This document shows, in pieces, positions 27,968-36,682 of a stretch of DNA of 64,000 nucleotides. Origin of the DNA: Burkholderia sp. Leaf177. GTDB lineage: Bacteria; Pseudomonadota; Gammaproteobacteria; Burkholderiales; Burkholderiaceae. The notes beneath the pieces are model-generated. The model saw only the letters and a list, made by a program, of their open reading frames with translations, did no database searches and was not told the DNA's origin. The stretch spans positions 380,498-444,497 of the forward strand of contig NZ_LMPF01000024.1 of the NCBI RefSeq assembly GCF_001424345.1, read 5' to 3'. Position 1 is the first letter of the stretch. Every line of letters starts with the position of its first letter. Position numbers and translations under genes: made by a program.

Positions 27968-28942
27968 TCAAGACCGCGCCATCAGCAAATCCATCGCTTC
28001 GAAATCAGGCGGCAACGGTTCGACGGCATAACCGCGTTTAATCCATTCGTCGAGGCCGCCATACAGCGCCCGGACATTCACGAAGCCTTTCGCGCGCAGC
28101 CGGCGGCAGACTCTTCGCGCGGTGGCATCGTTGGAACGGGAACAATAGACAACAATCACGCTCGACCGAAGCGACGTATCAACGCTTCCCGGCGAGTCAG
28201 GATCCAGCAATCTCGCGCCCGGAATCCGGACGCTCTGCGCGTTGCGATCGGCCTGCTTGCGTGCATCGATAATCAATGGCGGCGAGCCCGATCTCATCAT
28301 GATGTTGAGCTTTCGTGCCGTGACGACCCGGCGGCGCAGCCATCGCCTGATACGCAAGCGCAATACGTATCGATAGATCAGGTAGACCAGAGCGGCTGCG
28401 GCAAGCACGTCGAGAATGGACGCCCCGTATGGCCGCACGATCGTCAGCAGCATGGCCAGTTGTTGCTCGAAAAGCGCACCGCCCAGCAACCAGAACGACG
28501 CCCACACGAGCGTACCGGCCGCGTCCCACGCAACGAACTTGGCAGGCGAAATCATCGTGGTTCCCATCAACGGCGGCGTGATGAGCGCGAGGCCCGGAAC
28601 GAACTTCGCCACCGCCACAATACCGATGCCGAAGCGTTCGAACAGGTTGCGCGTGGTGCGGATGCTGGCATCGGCGGAAAGCGAGCGGCGCGAGAAAAAG
28701 TCCGTGAGACGCACGCCATAAATTCGTCCCGCCGAAAACCACGCGAAGTCGCCAATCAGCGCTGCCACCACGGCTGCGAGCAGCACATGCGAGAACACGA
28801 GAAGACCGGCCGCGATCGCCGAGCCCGCGAACAGCAGGACGGGGATGATCGGCAACGGCACGCCGAGCCGCGTCACAAGCACATTGACGAAGACGACCGC
28901 ACTGCCCCAGGTGCTTATTGCCGACGGTGGAATCTGGATCAA
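27968..28942 (-). CDS. DedA-type membrane protein fused to a rhodanese domain
   Basis: Residues 1-200 form a DedA/SNARE-associated (VTT) domain: FERFGIGIVAVAKFVPGLAL is the typical re-entrant region, with flanking hydrophobic segments. Residues about 210-320 form a rhodanese domain with candidate catalytic C267 (VVYCSRSNDAT) and YGGLDEW. DedA proteins are membrane transporters of the VTT superfamily, some moving undecaprenyl phosphate or keeping membrane homeostasis. A cytoplasmic rhodanese tail could relay sulfur or sense redox. A TTG start is used, with GGAGG seven bases upstream. The gene follows another DedA fusion by 50 bp, so they are likely co-transcribed. Confidence 0.82.
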   Translation of the reverse strand: MIQIPPSAISTWGSAVVFVNVLVTRLGVPLPIIPVLLFAGSAIAAGLLVFSHVLLAAVVAALIGDFAWFSAGRIYGVRLTDFFSRRSLSADASIRTTRNLFERFGIGIVAVAKFVPGLALITPPLMGTTMISPAKFVAWDAAGTLVWASFWLLGGALFEQQLAMLLTIVRPYGASILDVLAAAALVYLIYRYVLRLRIRRWLRRRVVTARKLNIMMRSGSPPLIIDARKQADRNAQSVRIPGARLLDPDSPGSVDTSLRSSVIVVYCSRSNDATARRVCRRLRAKGFVNVRALYGGLDEWIKRGYAVEPLPPDFEAMDLLMARS

Positions 28943-28992
28943 GTGCCCGCCTCCGAAACCTCAATTACACGGCACGCCCGTCAAGAGCGCGT

Positions 28993-31005
28993 TCAACGTC
29001 CATCCGATGCAACCAGCGTCACCGGAATGCCTCCGCAACCGGCGCTTCTCGCAACTTCGAGGTCTTGCCACGGTGATCCGTCGCCGTGCGTCGAGATCAT
29101 CGATGCAACGCTCTTGTCCGGCCGCAACACATTGAACGGCCACGTTGGACGCACGAGCCGCTCGTGAACCAGCGCACCGAGCCAGATCGGCGTAGGCGCC
29201 TGTCCCGCGCGATGCTCGACCACGAAGTTCGTCGGCCAGAACCGCAGGACATCGCGCTCGTCGGCGCTCATATGCGCCCGCGTGAAAACCAGCGCCGACG
29301 GTTCGCCGTTGTTCAATCGCGGCAGCACGGGCAACTCGGTTGCCGTTGCGTTTGGCGACACCAGCGACAACACGCTGCGCGCCGATAAATGCGTGCCCTC
29401 CGTCCAGCCACGACCCTTCAACTGCGCGCTGATCTGCGCGGCCGTTGCGCTCCACTGAATGGTGATCGGTTCACGACGGTCGCCGTCCATGCTGGATCGA
29501 TAGCAAGAAAAGGTCCGCCACACGGTATCGGTCCATTGCATTGCCGTGACCTTCGTTGGCGCGGGACCGGACTCGTGCGCCGTCGCCTGAATGCTTGCAC
29601 CGGATTGCAGCACGACGCTCACGCCAACCAGCGCCAGGACGACAACAGGCATTGCCGGGCGCGCCGGAGGTTTCGCGGGATATCGCCAGACAGCGGTCAG
29701 CGCGATCAGGAAGACCCACGTTGCGGCCAGCGCGGCGCCGCCTACGGCATCGGAGAACGTGAAGTGGCCGAAATACACGCCGGCGAACGCAACCGAAAAC
29801 AGGATGGCGAGCGTGGTCATCGCGGTCAGGATTCGCGCCACCATTCCCACGCGACGCGCGATCAGGAACGAGAGGAATCCATAGATGACCACGCTCGCCG
29901 CCACGTGATTGCTCGGAAACGCGCGCAGCCCGGACGCGAATCCGCCTGGCAGCGGACGCGCGGTCGTAATCTGGATGGCGAGGATCAGCAACTGCGAAAA
30001 CGCGACGGCGCTCAGCCAGTACGCCACGGTGCGCCATCGGTTTTCGATCGCCATCCAGACGACCACGAGAACGGTCAGTGCGCCGAGCGTGGGGACGCTT
30101 CCCAGCGTCGCGAACACGGCAAGCACGGCGTCGCCCCATGACGACCGGAACGCCTGCAAGAACCGGTACACGGATACATCGACCTGGACCAGCGGATCGC
30201 CGTGCGATACATCGTGCAAGGTGGAAAAAAACACGCTCGCCGATACCAGCAGCAACACCGAGATCACAGCGATGAGCGCTGCCGCCTGATGCTTCGGATC
30301 CAGCACGCCGAGGACCACGCGTCCCGCGAAACCACGGTCATGGCGACGCGCCCAGGCCAGCACGTTGCGCCGCGACGCGTCCGTCCAGGCGCGCGCGTGA
30401 GACACGAGCAGCGTGGTGAGCTTGAACGTGAGCCACGTCACCGCGACCGCGATCGCGAGCAGGACGACGAGCCGGAACGACACGGCGCCGGCGAGTTCCA
30501 CCGATGCCCCAAAAACAACGCCCGGCAGAATATGCAAAGGCGCCCAGATCAGCGCCGAGAGAATGTTGATTGCGAGAAAGCGCGTTGACGGCATGCCGAG
30601 CATGCCCGCGACCACGGGCACGACCGCTCGCAATGGCGCGATGAACCTCGCGAAGATCACGCTTTTTGCGCCGTGTTTTTCGAAGTAGCGCTGGCCGGCC
30701 GCGAGCATGCCCGGATGCGTTCGAAACGGCCGCAACTGCGCGATGCTGTCCTTGTAGCGGCATCCGAACCAGTAGCTGGCGGCGTCTCCCGCAACCGCAC
30801 CCGCGATGGCGCACGCGAAGACCCAGCCCAGGTTGAGCACGCCCGTGCCGACCAGCGCGCCGGCCACGAACATCGCGGTGCTGCCGGGAATGAAGGTTCC
30901 AATGAACGCTATCGATTCGAAAAACGATGCGAGGACGACAACGGTCAGCGCCCAGCCCGGATGGCCTGCAAGGACATGCAGCAACTTGAAATAGGCATGC
31001 TCCAT
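28993..31005 (-). CDS. DedA-PAP2 phosphatase-LssY three-domain membrane protein
   Basis: This 670-residue fusion has three parts. Residues 1-200 are a DedA/VTT domain (FIGTFIPGSTAMFVAG, FARFIAPLRAVVPVVAG). Residues about 230-450 are a PAP2-type phosphatase with TARPLPGG, FPSNHVAAS and FGHFTFSDAVGG, matching the three conserved motifs with SNH in place of the usual SGH. Residues about 490-670 are an LssY-type C-terminal domain. PAP2 enzymes in this setting dephosphorylate lipid phosphates such as undecaprenyl diphosphate, and DedA domains can flip undecaprenyl phosphate, so a carrier-recycling role is attractive but inferred. Its ATG follows GGAGACG. It is the first gene of a two-gene operon. 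Confidence 0.85.
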   Translation of the reverse strand: MEHAYFKLLHVLAGHPGWALTVVVLASFFESIAFIGTFIPGSTAMFVAGALVGTGVLNLGWVFACAIAGAVAGDAASYWFGCRYKDSIAQLRPFRTHPGMLAAGQRYFEKHGAKSVIFARFIAPLRAVVPVVAGMLGMPSTRFLAINILSALIWAPLHILPGVVFGASVELAGAVSFRLVVLLAIAVAVTWLTFKLTTLLVSHARAWTDASRRNVLAWARRHDRGFAGRVVLGVLDPKHQAAALIAVISVLLLVSASVFFSTLHDVSHGDPLVQVDVSVYRFLQAFRSSWGDAVLAVFATLGSVPTLGALTVLVVVWMAIENRWRTVAYWLSAVAFSQLLILAIQITTARPLPGGFASGLRAFPSNHVAASVVIYGFLSFLIARRVGMVARILTAMTTLAILFSVAFAGVYFGHFTFSDAVGGAALAATWVFLIALTAVWRYPAKPPARPAMPVVVLALVGVSVVLQSGASIQATAHESGPAPTKVTAMQWTDTVWRTFSCYRSSMDGDRREPITIQWSATAAQISAQLKGRGWTEGTHLSARSVLSLVSPNATATELPVLPRLNNGEPSALVFTRAHMSADERDVLRFWPTNFVVEHRAGQAPTPIWLGALVHERLVRPTWPFNVLRPDKSVASMISTHGDGSPWQDLEVARSAGCGGIPVTLVASDGR

Positions 31006-31240
31006 CTGCGTCTCCGGACCCCTCGGTTTTGTCGGATTCTACGGCTGTTCGGGTTTGCGGGCGTTGTGTATCGATTTGATCGACGCCACGCGGTAACTCT
31101 GACATTAAATAAGCGGCCATTTGCGACGACCCAGAAAAAATGTCCTTGCATGGAATGGCCTTTGCTCAAGCGAAACATCACGCAAGCGAAATGCCGCTCC
31201 TGTAACATAAACGCACGAATAATCCGTCACGGTTAATTGA

Positions 31241-31702
31241 ATGGAAAACAAATCCCTGGAAGAACGGCTTCGTCTGCACGCATATCATCTGTGGGAAGCA
31301 GATGGCCGTCCGCACGGACGCTCGGACGAATATTGGCAAAAAGCGCGCGAGCTCCTGGAACGCGAGACGTCGGCAGAAGGTTCAAGCGACAAGCCAGCCA
31401 AAAAGACGACGCGATCCAAATCGAAGGCAACGGCGGCTGACACGGCTGAGGCCGAGGTTTCAAAGGCTAAGCCTAAGAAGGCAGCAAGCAAACCGGTGGC
31501 CAGGAAAGCGGCCAAGTCCAAGGCTTCGGATTCGGACGCCGCCGAAAAGAAACCGAAAGCAGTAGCTGAATTGGCGGCTAAACCCGCAAAGAAAAGCGCG
31601 GCGAAAGCCAAGCCCGCTTCTGACGCAAAACCTTCTGATCCAGCGGCACCGAAAGCGGCGTCCAAGACTGCCAAAGTCGCGGCGAAAGCGCCCAAGAAAT
31701 AA
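31241..31702 (+). CDS. DUF2934-type protein with a Lys/Ala-rich histone-H1-like tail
   Basis: This 153-residue protein starts with a DUF2934-like helix pair (LEERLRLHAYHLWEADGRPH, then SDEYWQKARELLERE). The rest is Lys/Ala/Pro/Ser-rich with many KPAKK, KAAK and KAPKK steps, the composition of bacterial H1-like proteins. The tail is expected to be unstructured and to bind DNA or RNA. An H-NS-type gene lies 500 bp downstream. The role of DUF2934 is unknown; nucleoid association is inferred from composition only. Confidence 0.8.
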   Translation: MENKSLEERLRLHAYHLWEADGRPHGRSDEYWQKARELLERETSAEGSSDKPAKKTTRSKSKATAADTAEAEVSKAKPKKAASKPVARKAAKSKASDSDAAEKKPKAVAELAAKPAKKSAAKAKPASDAKPSDPAAPKAASKTAKVAAKAPKK

Positions 31703-31764
31703 ACAACAACATTCAAGCCGGAATGTTTATCGGCGATAAGTTCGGTGCGCTTTATGGAGAATTC

Positions 31765-31968
31765 ATGCGTAGGGTTTTAGCTGCAGTTTTGTTAATCGCG
31801 GCTGCAAGTGCGATTGTGCCAACCGAAGCAAGCGCGCGGCCTCGCCAGGAATGCCGCCGCGTTTGGGTTCACGGACATTACGTGCGGCGTTGCCGGCCCG
31901 TGCCGCCGCCACGACATCACCATCATCGGCCGCCGCCGCATCATCGGCCGCCAGCACATCGGCATTGA
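31765..31968 (+). CDS. Small exported His/Pro-rich protein
   Basis: This 67-residue protein has a signal peptide of about 25 residues (ASA-RP), two Cys (QECRRVWV, YVRRCRP) and a tail with PPPRHHHHRPPPHHRPPAHR. The CRRVWVHGHYVRRC segment looks like a short disulfide hairpin seen in many tiny exported proteins of this group. The start at 31765 has GGAG eight bases upstream; an in-frame ATG at 31723 would remove the signal peptide from the N-terminus. The His run suggests metal binding, which is inference. Confidence 0.68.
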   Translation: MRRVLAAVLLIAAASAIVPTEASARPRQECRRVWVHGHYVRRCRPVPPPRHHHHRPPPHHRPPAHRH

Positions 31969-31981
31969 GCAATTAGCAATT

Positions 31982-32013
31982 AGCAGCGATCTCTCTGAGA
32001 GAGGATCGCTGCT
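31982..32013. repeat. Imperfect inverted repeat, possible 3' end hairpin
   Basis: AGCAGCGATC at 31982-31991 pairs with GATCGCTGCT at 32004-32013, with a partly self-pairing centre (TCTCTGAGAGAG). No T-run follows, so it is not a standard intrinsic terminator on the plus strand. It begins 13 bases after the small His-rich gene and probably shapes the 3' end of its transcript. Confidence 0.6.
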
Positions 32014-32219
32014 GTGTCGCCATCGTTGAATTCAAAAAATAGTATTCGTTTCAGCAACGCGCGGGCGATCGATCCGCGTATGTGAAGCATCGTGTATCTG
32101 CAAATAATTGAAACAAATAAGCGGATAAAACGGCATTTATTATCAAGACAGTTTGGGTTACTTCCGCAATGACCTGGTGCGTGGCATAGTGCGGAAAATT
32201 ACTTGTTAAGGAACCCAAA

Positions 32220-32774
32220 ATGCCGACACTCGAACAAATTCAGGCCAAGCTAAAGAAGCTTCAGGCACAGGAAGAAACGCTGATCGCAAAGCGCAATCAA
32301 TCGATTCTCAATCAAATTCGCAAGCTGATGGAAACGCACGGTCTTACGACTGCCGACTTGAAAGCGCATAACGCGACGCCGGTTAAACGGCGGGGACGTC
32401 CCGTGGGTTCATCGGCAAAACCGAAGGCTGGACAATCCGGCAAAAAGAAAACTGTCAGCAACGGAAAGCTGCCTGCGAAGTATCGTGATCCGAAAACGGG
32501 CGCTACGTGGAGCGGATGGGCCCGCCCGCCAATGTGGATCAAAGACGTCAAGGATCGCTCGAAATTCTTGATCGATGGCAGCGCCGAGAGTGGCACGACC
32601 ATGGATGCGTCGCGCAAAAGCTCTGCGTTGAAGATCGTTCATGCCAGCGTTAAAAGCGCTAAAGGCAAGCGTGCAATGACAAAGAGGGTGTCGCGGAAAT
32701 CATCGGTTGCAAAAGCAAACGGTGTGATTAATCCGACGTCCAATGATAGTTCTGCGGAATTGTCGGCTGCTTGA
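32220..32774 (+). CDS. H-NS histone family protein with AT-hook-like linker and basic tail
   Basis: This 184-residue protein has an N-terminal coiled-coil for oligomerisation (residues 2-45, EQIQAKLKKLQAQEETLIAK). An AT-hook-like KRRGRPVGS follows at 57-65, then the H-NS DNA-binding core KYRDPKTGATWSGWARPP at 87-104. A Lys/Ser-rich C-terminal extension makes it longer than the common ~100-residue Burkholderia H-NS proteins. It would bind AT-rich DNA and silence transcription. AAGGA lies upstream of the ATG, in an AT-rich leader. It is monocistronic. Confidence 0.87.
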   Translation: MPTLEQIQAKLKKLQAQEETLIAKRNQSILNQIRKLMETHGLTTADLKAHNATPVKRRGRPVGSSAKPKAGQSGKKKTVSNGKLPAKYRDPKTGATWSGWARPPMWIKDVKDRSKFLIDGSAESGTTMDASRKSSALKIVHASVKSAKGKRAMTKRVSRKSSVAKANGVINPTSNDSSAELSAA

Positions 32775-32866
32775 TGCTTGCAGCCTGACCAGGTCTAGCC
32801 GCGTTCTTAGCGAACAAAGGAGCGGCGATTTCGATATCTGAAGGTTGGTCAGACTGACTTCCGTTT

Positions 32867-33193
32867 CTATCGATGTCCGCCGCCACCATGACCACCGCCG
32901 CCGCCTCCGTGTCCACCACCGGACCATTGGCCGCCGTGACCGCCACCGTGGCCGTATCCGCCGCCGTGATCGTGGCCATTCCAGTAACCGCCGTGACCAT
33001 GATCGTAGTATCGGCCGCCACCGCCCCAGCCGCCGCCGATATAAACGCTGCTGTATCCGGGCGCATAACCATAGTAAGCCGGCGCTGCGTAGCCAGGATC
33101 GTAAGGCTGACCATAACCGTAGCCGTAACCCGGTACGGCTACGCAGCCGCCTAGCATGGCCAGGCTTGCCACTAAAACAATTGACTTGAGCAT
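32867..33193 (-). CDS. Small Gly/His/Tyr-rich lipoprotein
   Basis: This 108-residue protein has a short signal sequence with lipobox LGGC (Cys at residue 17), so it is probably a lipoprotein. The mature chain starts with GYGYGYGQPYD and ends in a Gly/His-rich stretch (HGGGGGGHGGGGH). Such composition suggests a disordered surface or metal-binding role; no enzyme domain is present. It is convergent with the H-NS gene. Confidence 0.72.
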   Translation of the reverse strand: MLKSIVLVASLAMLGGCVAVPGYGYGYGQPYDPGYAAPAYYGYAPGYSSVYIGGGWGGGGRYYDHGHGGYWNGHDHGGGYGHGGGHGGQWSGGGHGGGGGGHGGGGHR

Positions 33194-33312
33194 TTGATCG
33201 TCTCCCGTGCTTCTTAAGTAGGAACCGAATAGCGTTGCTTAGTTCAAGCGCAATTGTGTCCTTGGATTACGGTGCCACTTTGATGCCGATCGGTGATTAT
33301 CAGATGCCTTTA

Positions 33313-33597
33313 TTACTGCACTGTCTTGGATCCGGCCATTGTGTCGTTAGGCGCCATGGCGTCCATGCTGGTGGTTTTGTCCATGCGCGGATTTTGTGTG
33401 GTGCTGGACGTGAGGCTATTCGAACCCGATACCGGATCGCCCCAATGCGTCATGCCGGCAGTGGCCGCGCTATGTGCGTTTCCGCCGCCCGTGCCGCCCT
33501 GCCCATTGCCGCCGCCTTGTGCAAAAACAACCGCCGACGCACACAGCGAAGCGACCGAAACGCCCGCCACCACAACTTTCAGCATTGCCTTTTTCAT
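33313..33597 (-). CDS. Small exported Gly/Ser/Thr-rich protein
   Basis: This 94-residue protein has a signal peptide of about 26 residues (VVFA-QG), then GGGNGQGGTGGGN and a Met/Thr/Asp-rich C-terminus (MDKTTSMDAMAPNDTMAG). AAGGAGA lies eight bases before the ATG at 33597, which is a strong translation signal. I do not recognise a family. It is likely periplasmic. It faces the end of the Bat operon only as an upstream neighbour on the same strand, 158 bp after the last Bat gene. Confidence 0.68.
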   Translation of the reverse strand: MKKAMLKVVVAGVSVASLCASAVVFAQGGGNGQGGTGGGNAHSAATAGMTHWGDPVSGSNSLTSSTTQNPRMDKTTSMDAMAPNDTMAGSKTVQ

Positions 33598-33755
33598 GGA
33601 TGTTCTCCTTAAGGCGCGAGTGCGAAATTGCGTCGCGTCAGAGCTATATACGTGGCATCCTGGGCGCTGGATGCATCGAGGAGATTCGAGCGGTTTATTG
33701 CTAGTTTCGACTCTTCGGATTGCGTCGTCTACCAAGGCCGCTTGCTTTTCAAGGC

Positions 33756-35096
33756 TTAGTATTTATTAAGCGGAGGCAGCGGAGATTTAGCCTTACGTGA
33801 TTTGCGCGTGTGCTTAACGGCACGGCCAAGTGCTTTTATTGATTCGCGTGAATTCAACTCGGCTTGAGGCTGACCGGAATAGTGTGCATGGACAGCGCTC
33901 ACCAATTCATCAAGACGAAGCTCCGCTGAGGATTTCAATTCGTCGATCATCGCGGGATGCTTGAGATCACGACTTCGATCCATCCATCGATAAAGCAAAG
34001 GTATAGTGGCCTTCAAAGGTCCGTTGCGTGCGGCAATACGCAAAGCGCGCCAAGCGGGTCCGTCACCATCTGCATGGCGTTTTCGTGCATCGTGCAAAGC
34101 TTGCCTTAACCGCTTGAAACGCGCCGCAAGCCGCGGATAAGCCCAGATCGAAACCAGCGCCAGCACTAAAAACATAGCCGCCAACATTGCTTGCCATCGA
34201 GCGATGACAAGGATTCGATGCGCGCCGCCTTTGGATAATGCGTCGGCGGGAATGTCGAAAAGCGGTCGTTCCCTGGCGGCCGACGCCGAGAAACTTATCG
34301 CCGGTAAAACAATCGATTCCCTTTTTTGCGTCGCTGTATTCCACCACTCGATAGTCACCGGAGGCAGCTTGAATCTTCCACTGTGATCGATGACATACGT
34401 CACCGAATCCGTGCGTTCACCTGCGACCAGCCCGGCGCGATCCTGAATGACGTTCTTCGTCAGTGAAGGTTTTGCGTATCGCTTGAGTCCATCGACTTCG
34501 ACGAAATTAACTGGTGGAATCAGCATCGATTCCGTTCCGGCAGCGACCTGCGTGATGCTCCGCGTAAGCGATCCCCCGGCCTTCAGATCGTGCAACGTCG
34601 GCGTGATTGTTTGCGTAGCACTCAGCTTTTGCGTCGGAAAAAACACGCGCATGCCTTCAGCGCCGGCGGGAACTGTCGCTGCAATCTTCAATTCCCGCGT
34701 GGTCAAGATGGCAGGCGTCGTCACGCCGCCCGGATGAACGGAGATCGAGAACGCGGGAATGGTGAGCACGCCGGCCGCCTGCGGCACGATCCGGTAAGCG
34801 CGGCTCACGCCGTACCAAGCGACTCCGTCGATGGTCTCGTGCAGATTCTCCGCTTGTTCATCGGGGAGAACGACGAGCGCGCCCGACACGTTGAACAGCG
34901 GCCAGTCGGGCGCCTCGGTGAAAAACGTCGTGGTCAGGCAATCGACGACCAGCTTGACTTCGGAATCCGCGACCACGGTCCCCGAAGGTTCGAGATGCGC
35001 ACGAACCTTGAGCTGAGGCGCGTCTTGTGCAAAGGCGGACGCAGAAATCAGCAGCATCACGACCAGACACATTCGCAAGATCCATCGTGAGGTCAT
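33756..35096 (-). CDS. batD: BatD-like membrane-anchored protein (oxygen tolerance family)
   Basis: This 446-residue protein has a signal peptide of about 23 residues (SAFA-QD), two beta-rich extracytoplasmic domains (residues ~25-300), and a single transmembrane segment near 315-340 (MLAAMFLVLALVSIWAYP). A cytoplasmic basic tail ends it. That layout fits BatD. The start overlaps the stop of the VWA-TPR gene by four bases. It is the last of six genes that run MoxR, DUF58, DUF4381, VWA, VWA-TPR, BatD. These are thought to form a MoxR-driven membrane complex for protein quality control or envelope stress tolerance; the exact client is unknown. Confidence 0.82.
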   Translation of the reverse strand: MTSRWILRMCLVVMLLISASAFAQDAPQLKVRAHLEPSGTVVADSEVKLVVDCLTTTFFTEAPDWPLFNVSGALVVLPDEQAENLHETIDGVAWYGVSRAYRIVPQAAGVLTIPAFSISVHPGGVTTPAILTTRELKIAATVPAGAEGMRVFFPTQKLSATQTITPTLHDLKAGGSLTRSITQVAAGTESMLIPPVNFVEVDGLKRYAKPSLTKNVIQDRAGLVAGERTDSVTYVIDHSGRFKLPPVTIEWWNTATQKRESIVLPAISFSASAARERPLFDIPADALSKGGAHRILVIARWQAMLAAMFLVLALVSIWAYPRLAARFKRLRQALHDARKRHADGDGPAWRALRIAARNGPLKATIPLLYRWMDRSRDLKHPAMIDELKSSAELRLDELVSAVHAHYSGQPQAELNSRESIKALGRAVKHTRKSRKAKSPLPPLNKY

Positions 35097-36682
35097 GGCG
35101 CGCTCTTTGAATCGGCATCGGATTCCTGCTCGAATCTTCGATGCAAAAATGCCGCCGGCGATGTATTCAGATTGCGCATCCACACGTCTTCTGCGGGAAC
35201 GGCAATGAGCGTGCTTTGCTCGACCTTGCCCTTTTTCTTTTCTATTTTTATGTCGTCGGATTCCTCGTCCTCTTCATCTTTTTGCGGATCTTGCTTGGGC
35301 TTTTCTAAAAGCTTCTTCAACAAGTCGCGATTGAACGCCGCTTCGCGCATGTCGGGTTTGAGCGTCACTGCTTTATCGAAAGCTTTGATAGCCGATGGAT
35401 AATCGTCCAGATGCGCGAGCGTATTGCCAATGTAGAAATACGACTGCGCGGTTTGCAGCTTCGAGAAGGACTCGAGTGCGCCGGTGTAGTCGCCAGCAAG
35501 ATACAACGCGCGTCCCTTCCACAAAGGGTCATCGAAGCGTTGCGCCGCCGCTTTGAAATCTGCATGTTCGAAATACCAGCGGCCTTGTTGATCGTGCGTG
35601 GCGAACAAGTCCACCCAGTTCCACGATGCCGCTTGCGCATCGCGCGGCATTGCGCTAAAGGTCAGCGCGATCAACACGACCGGCAGCCATTTCACCGTCC
35701 AGCCGCGTCGAAAACCTAGCGCTCCAAGCACGAGCAATGGCAACACGAGCCAATATCCGGTCTCTTTCCAGCGCGGCGTGCGTTTGGATTCATCGACCTC
35801 GGCCAGGTAGGTCTGCGCACGCCGCTCGACCCACGCAACGTCATCGCCGTCCGCACGCACGCTCGCTAACGGAATGCCGGCATCGTGCGCAACCTTTCGG
35901 ATGCCCTCGGCGTCGAACGTTCCCATTACCGGAAGACCATCGGCGCCCAGCGTAAGCGCGCCATTCGCGTTTCGAATCGCGCCGCCATCCGGCGTTCCGA
36001 CCGCGAGCCACAGAAGCTGATGATGCGATTGCCTGGCCTTCGCGACGAACGCATCGGCGTGATCGGAATCGAAACCATCGCTGATAAAAACGATCGTTCC
36101 CGCTACCGGATCCTTCGCCAAAAGCTGCTCCGCGATATCGAGCCCCGCGCTCGCGTTCTTGCCATCGCGCGGCATGACGGCTGGCGTGAGCGCAGGCAAA
36201 TACAACTCGAGCATGGCCGGGTCTTCGGTAGGCGGAACCACGAGATGCGCAGTCGATGCAAACACCACCAGTCCCGTGCGCGCGCCCTTACGCGCGCTCG
36301 CGAGATCCAACACTTTTTGCTTTGCGCGTTCAAGACGCGTCGGCGCAACGTCGGTTGCGTCCATCGAATGCGCGAGTTCAAGGACGATTACTAGGGTTGC
36401 CTTGTCCTGATTGAACGGCGGGCGTTCTTGCTGCCACGTCGGACCGGCAACCGCTATGGCAGCCACGCCTATAAACAAGCCCAGCGTATGAACCGGTTTG
36501 ATCCTTCGATGCGCCGCGTCGCCGACAATCAAATGTTCCAGCAGCAACGGAGAAATGATGGCGCGCCAACGCGCATGCACACTGTTTCTCCGATGCCAGG
36601 CCAGCGGCAACAGCACGGCGGGAACCAGCAACCATAACCAGTAAGGTCGCAGAAAATGAAACGCGGTGAGGTCAATTTCCAT
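35093..36682 (-). CDS. batB: BatB/BatC-like VWA-TPR membrane protein with degenerate MIDAS
   Basis: This 529-residue protein has two N-terminal transmembrane segments, a von Willebrand A domain (about 90-290), a further membrane segment near 320, and TPR-type repeats at about 375-450 (YLAGDYTGALESFSKL, YPSAIKAFDKAVTLKPD). It ends in a charged tail. It corresponds to BatB with BatC-type TPRs fused. The metal site reads E102-L-A104-H-S106 where D-x-S-x-S is expected, so metal-dependent adhesion is probably impaired. The start overlaps the preceding gene by 11 bases. See the findings for the MIDAS point. Confidence 0.85.
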   Translation of the reverse strand: MEIDLTAFHFLRPYWLWLLVPAVLLPLAWHRRNSVHARWRAIISPLLLEHLIVGDAAHRRIKPVHTLGLFIGVAAIAVAGPTWQQERPPFNQDKATLVIVLELAHSMDATDVAPTRLERAKQKVLDLASARKGARTGLVVFASTAHLVVPPTEDPAMLELYLPALTPAVMPRDGKNASAGLDIAEQLLAKDPVAGTIVFISDGFDSDHADAFVAKARQSHHQLLWLAVGTPDGGAIRNANGALTLGADGLPVMGTFDAEGIRKVAHDAGIPLASVRADGDDVAWVERRAQTYLAEVDESKRTPRWKETGYWLVLPLLVLGALGFRRGWTVKWLPVVLIALTFSAMPRDAQAASWNWVDLFATHDQQGRWYFEHADFKAAAQRFDDPLWKGRALYLAGDYTGALESFSKLQTAQSYFYIGNTLAHLDDYPSAIKAFDKAVTLKPDMREAAFNRDLLKKLLEKPKQDPQKDEEDEESDDIKIEKKKGKVEQSTLIAVPAEDVWMRNLNTSPAAFLHRRFEQESDADSKSAP

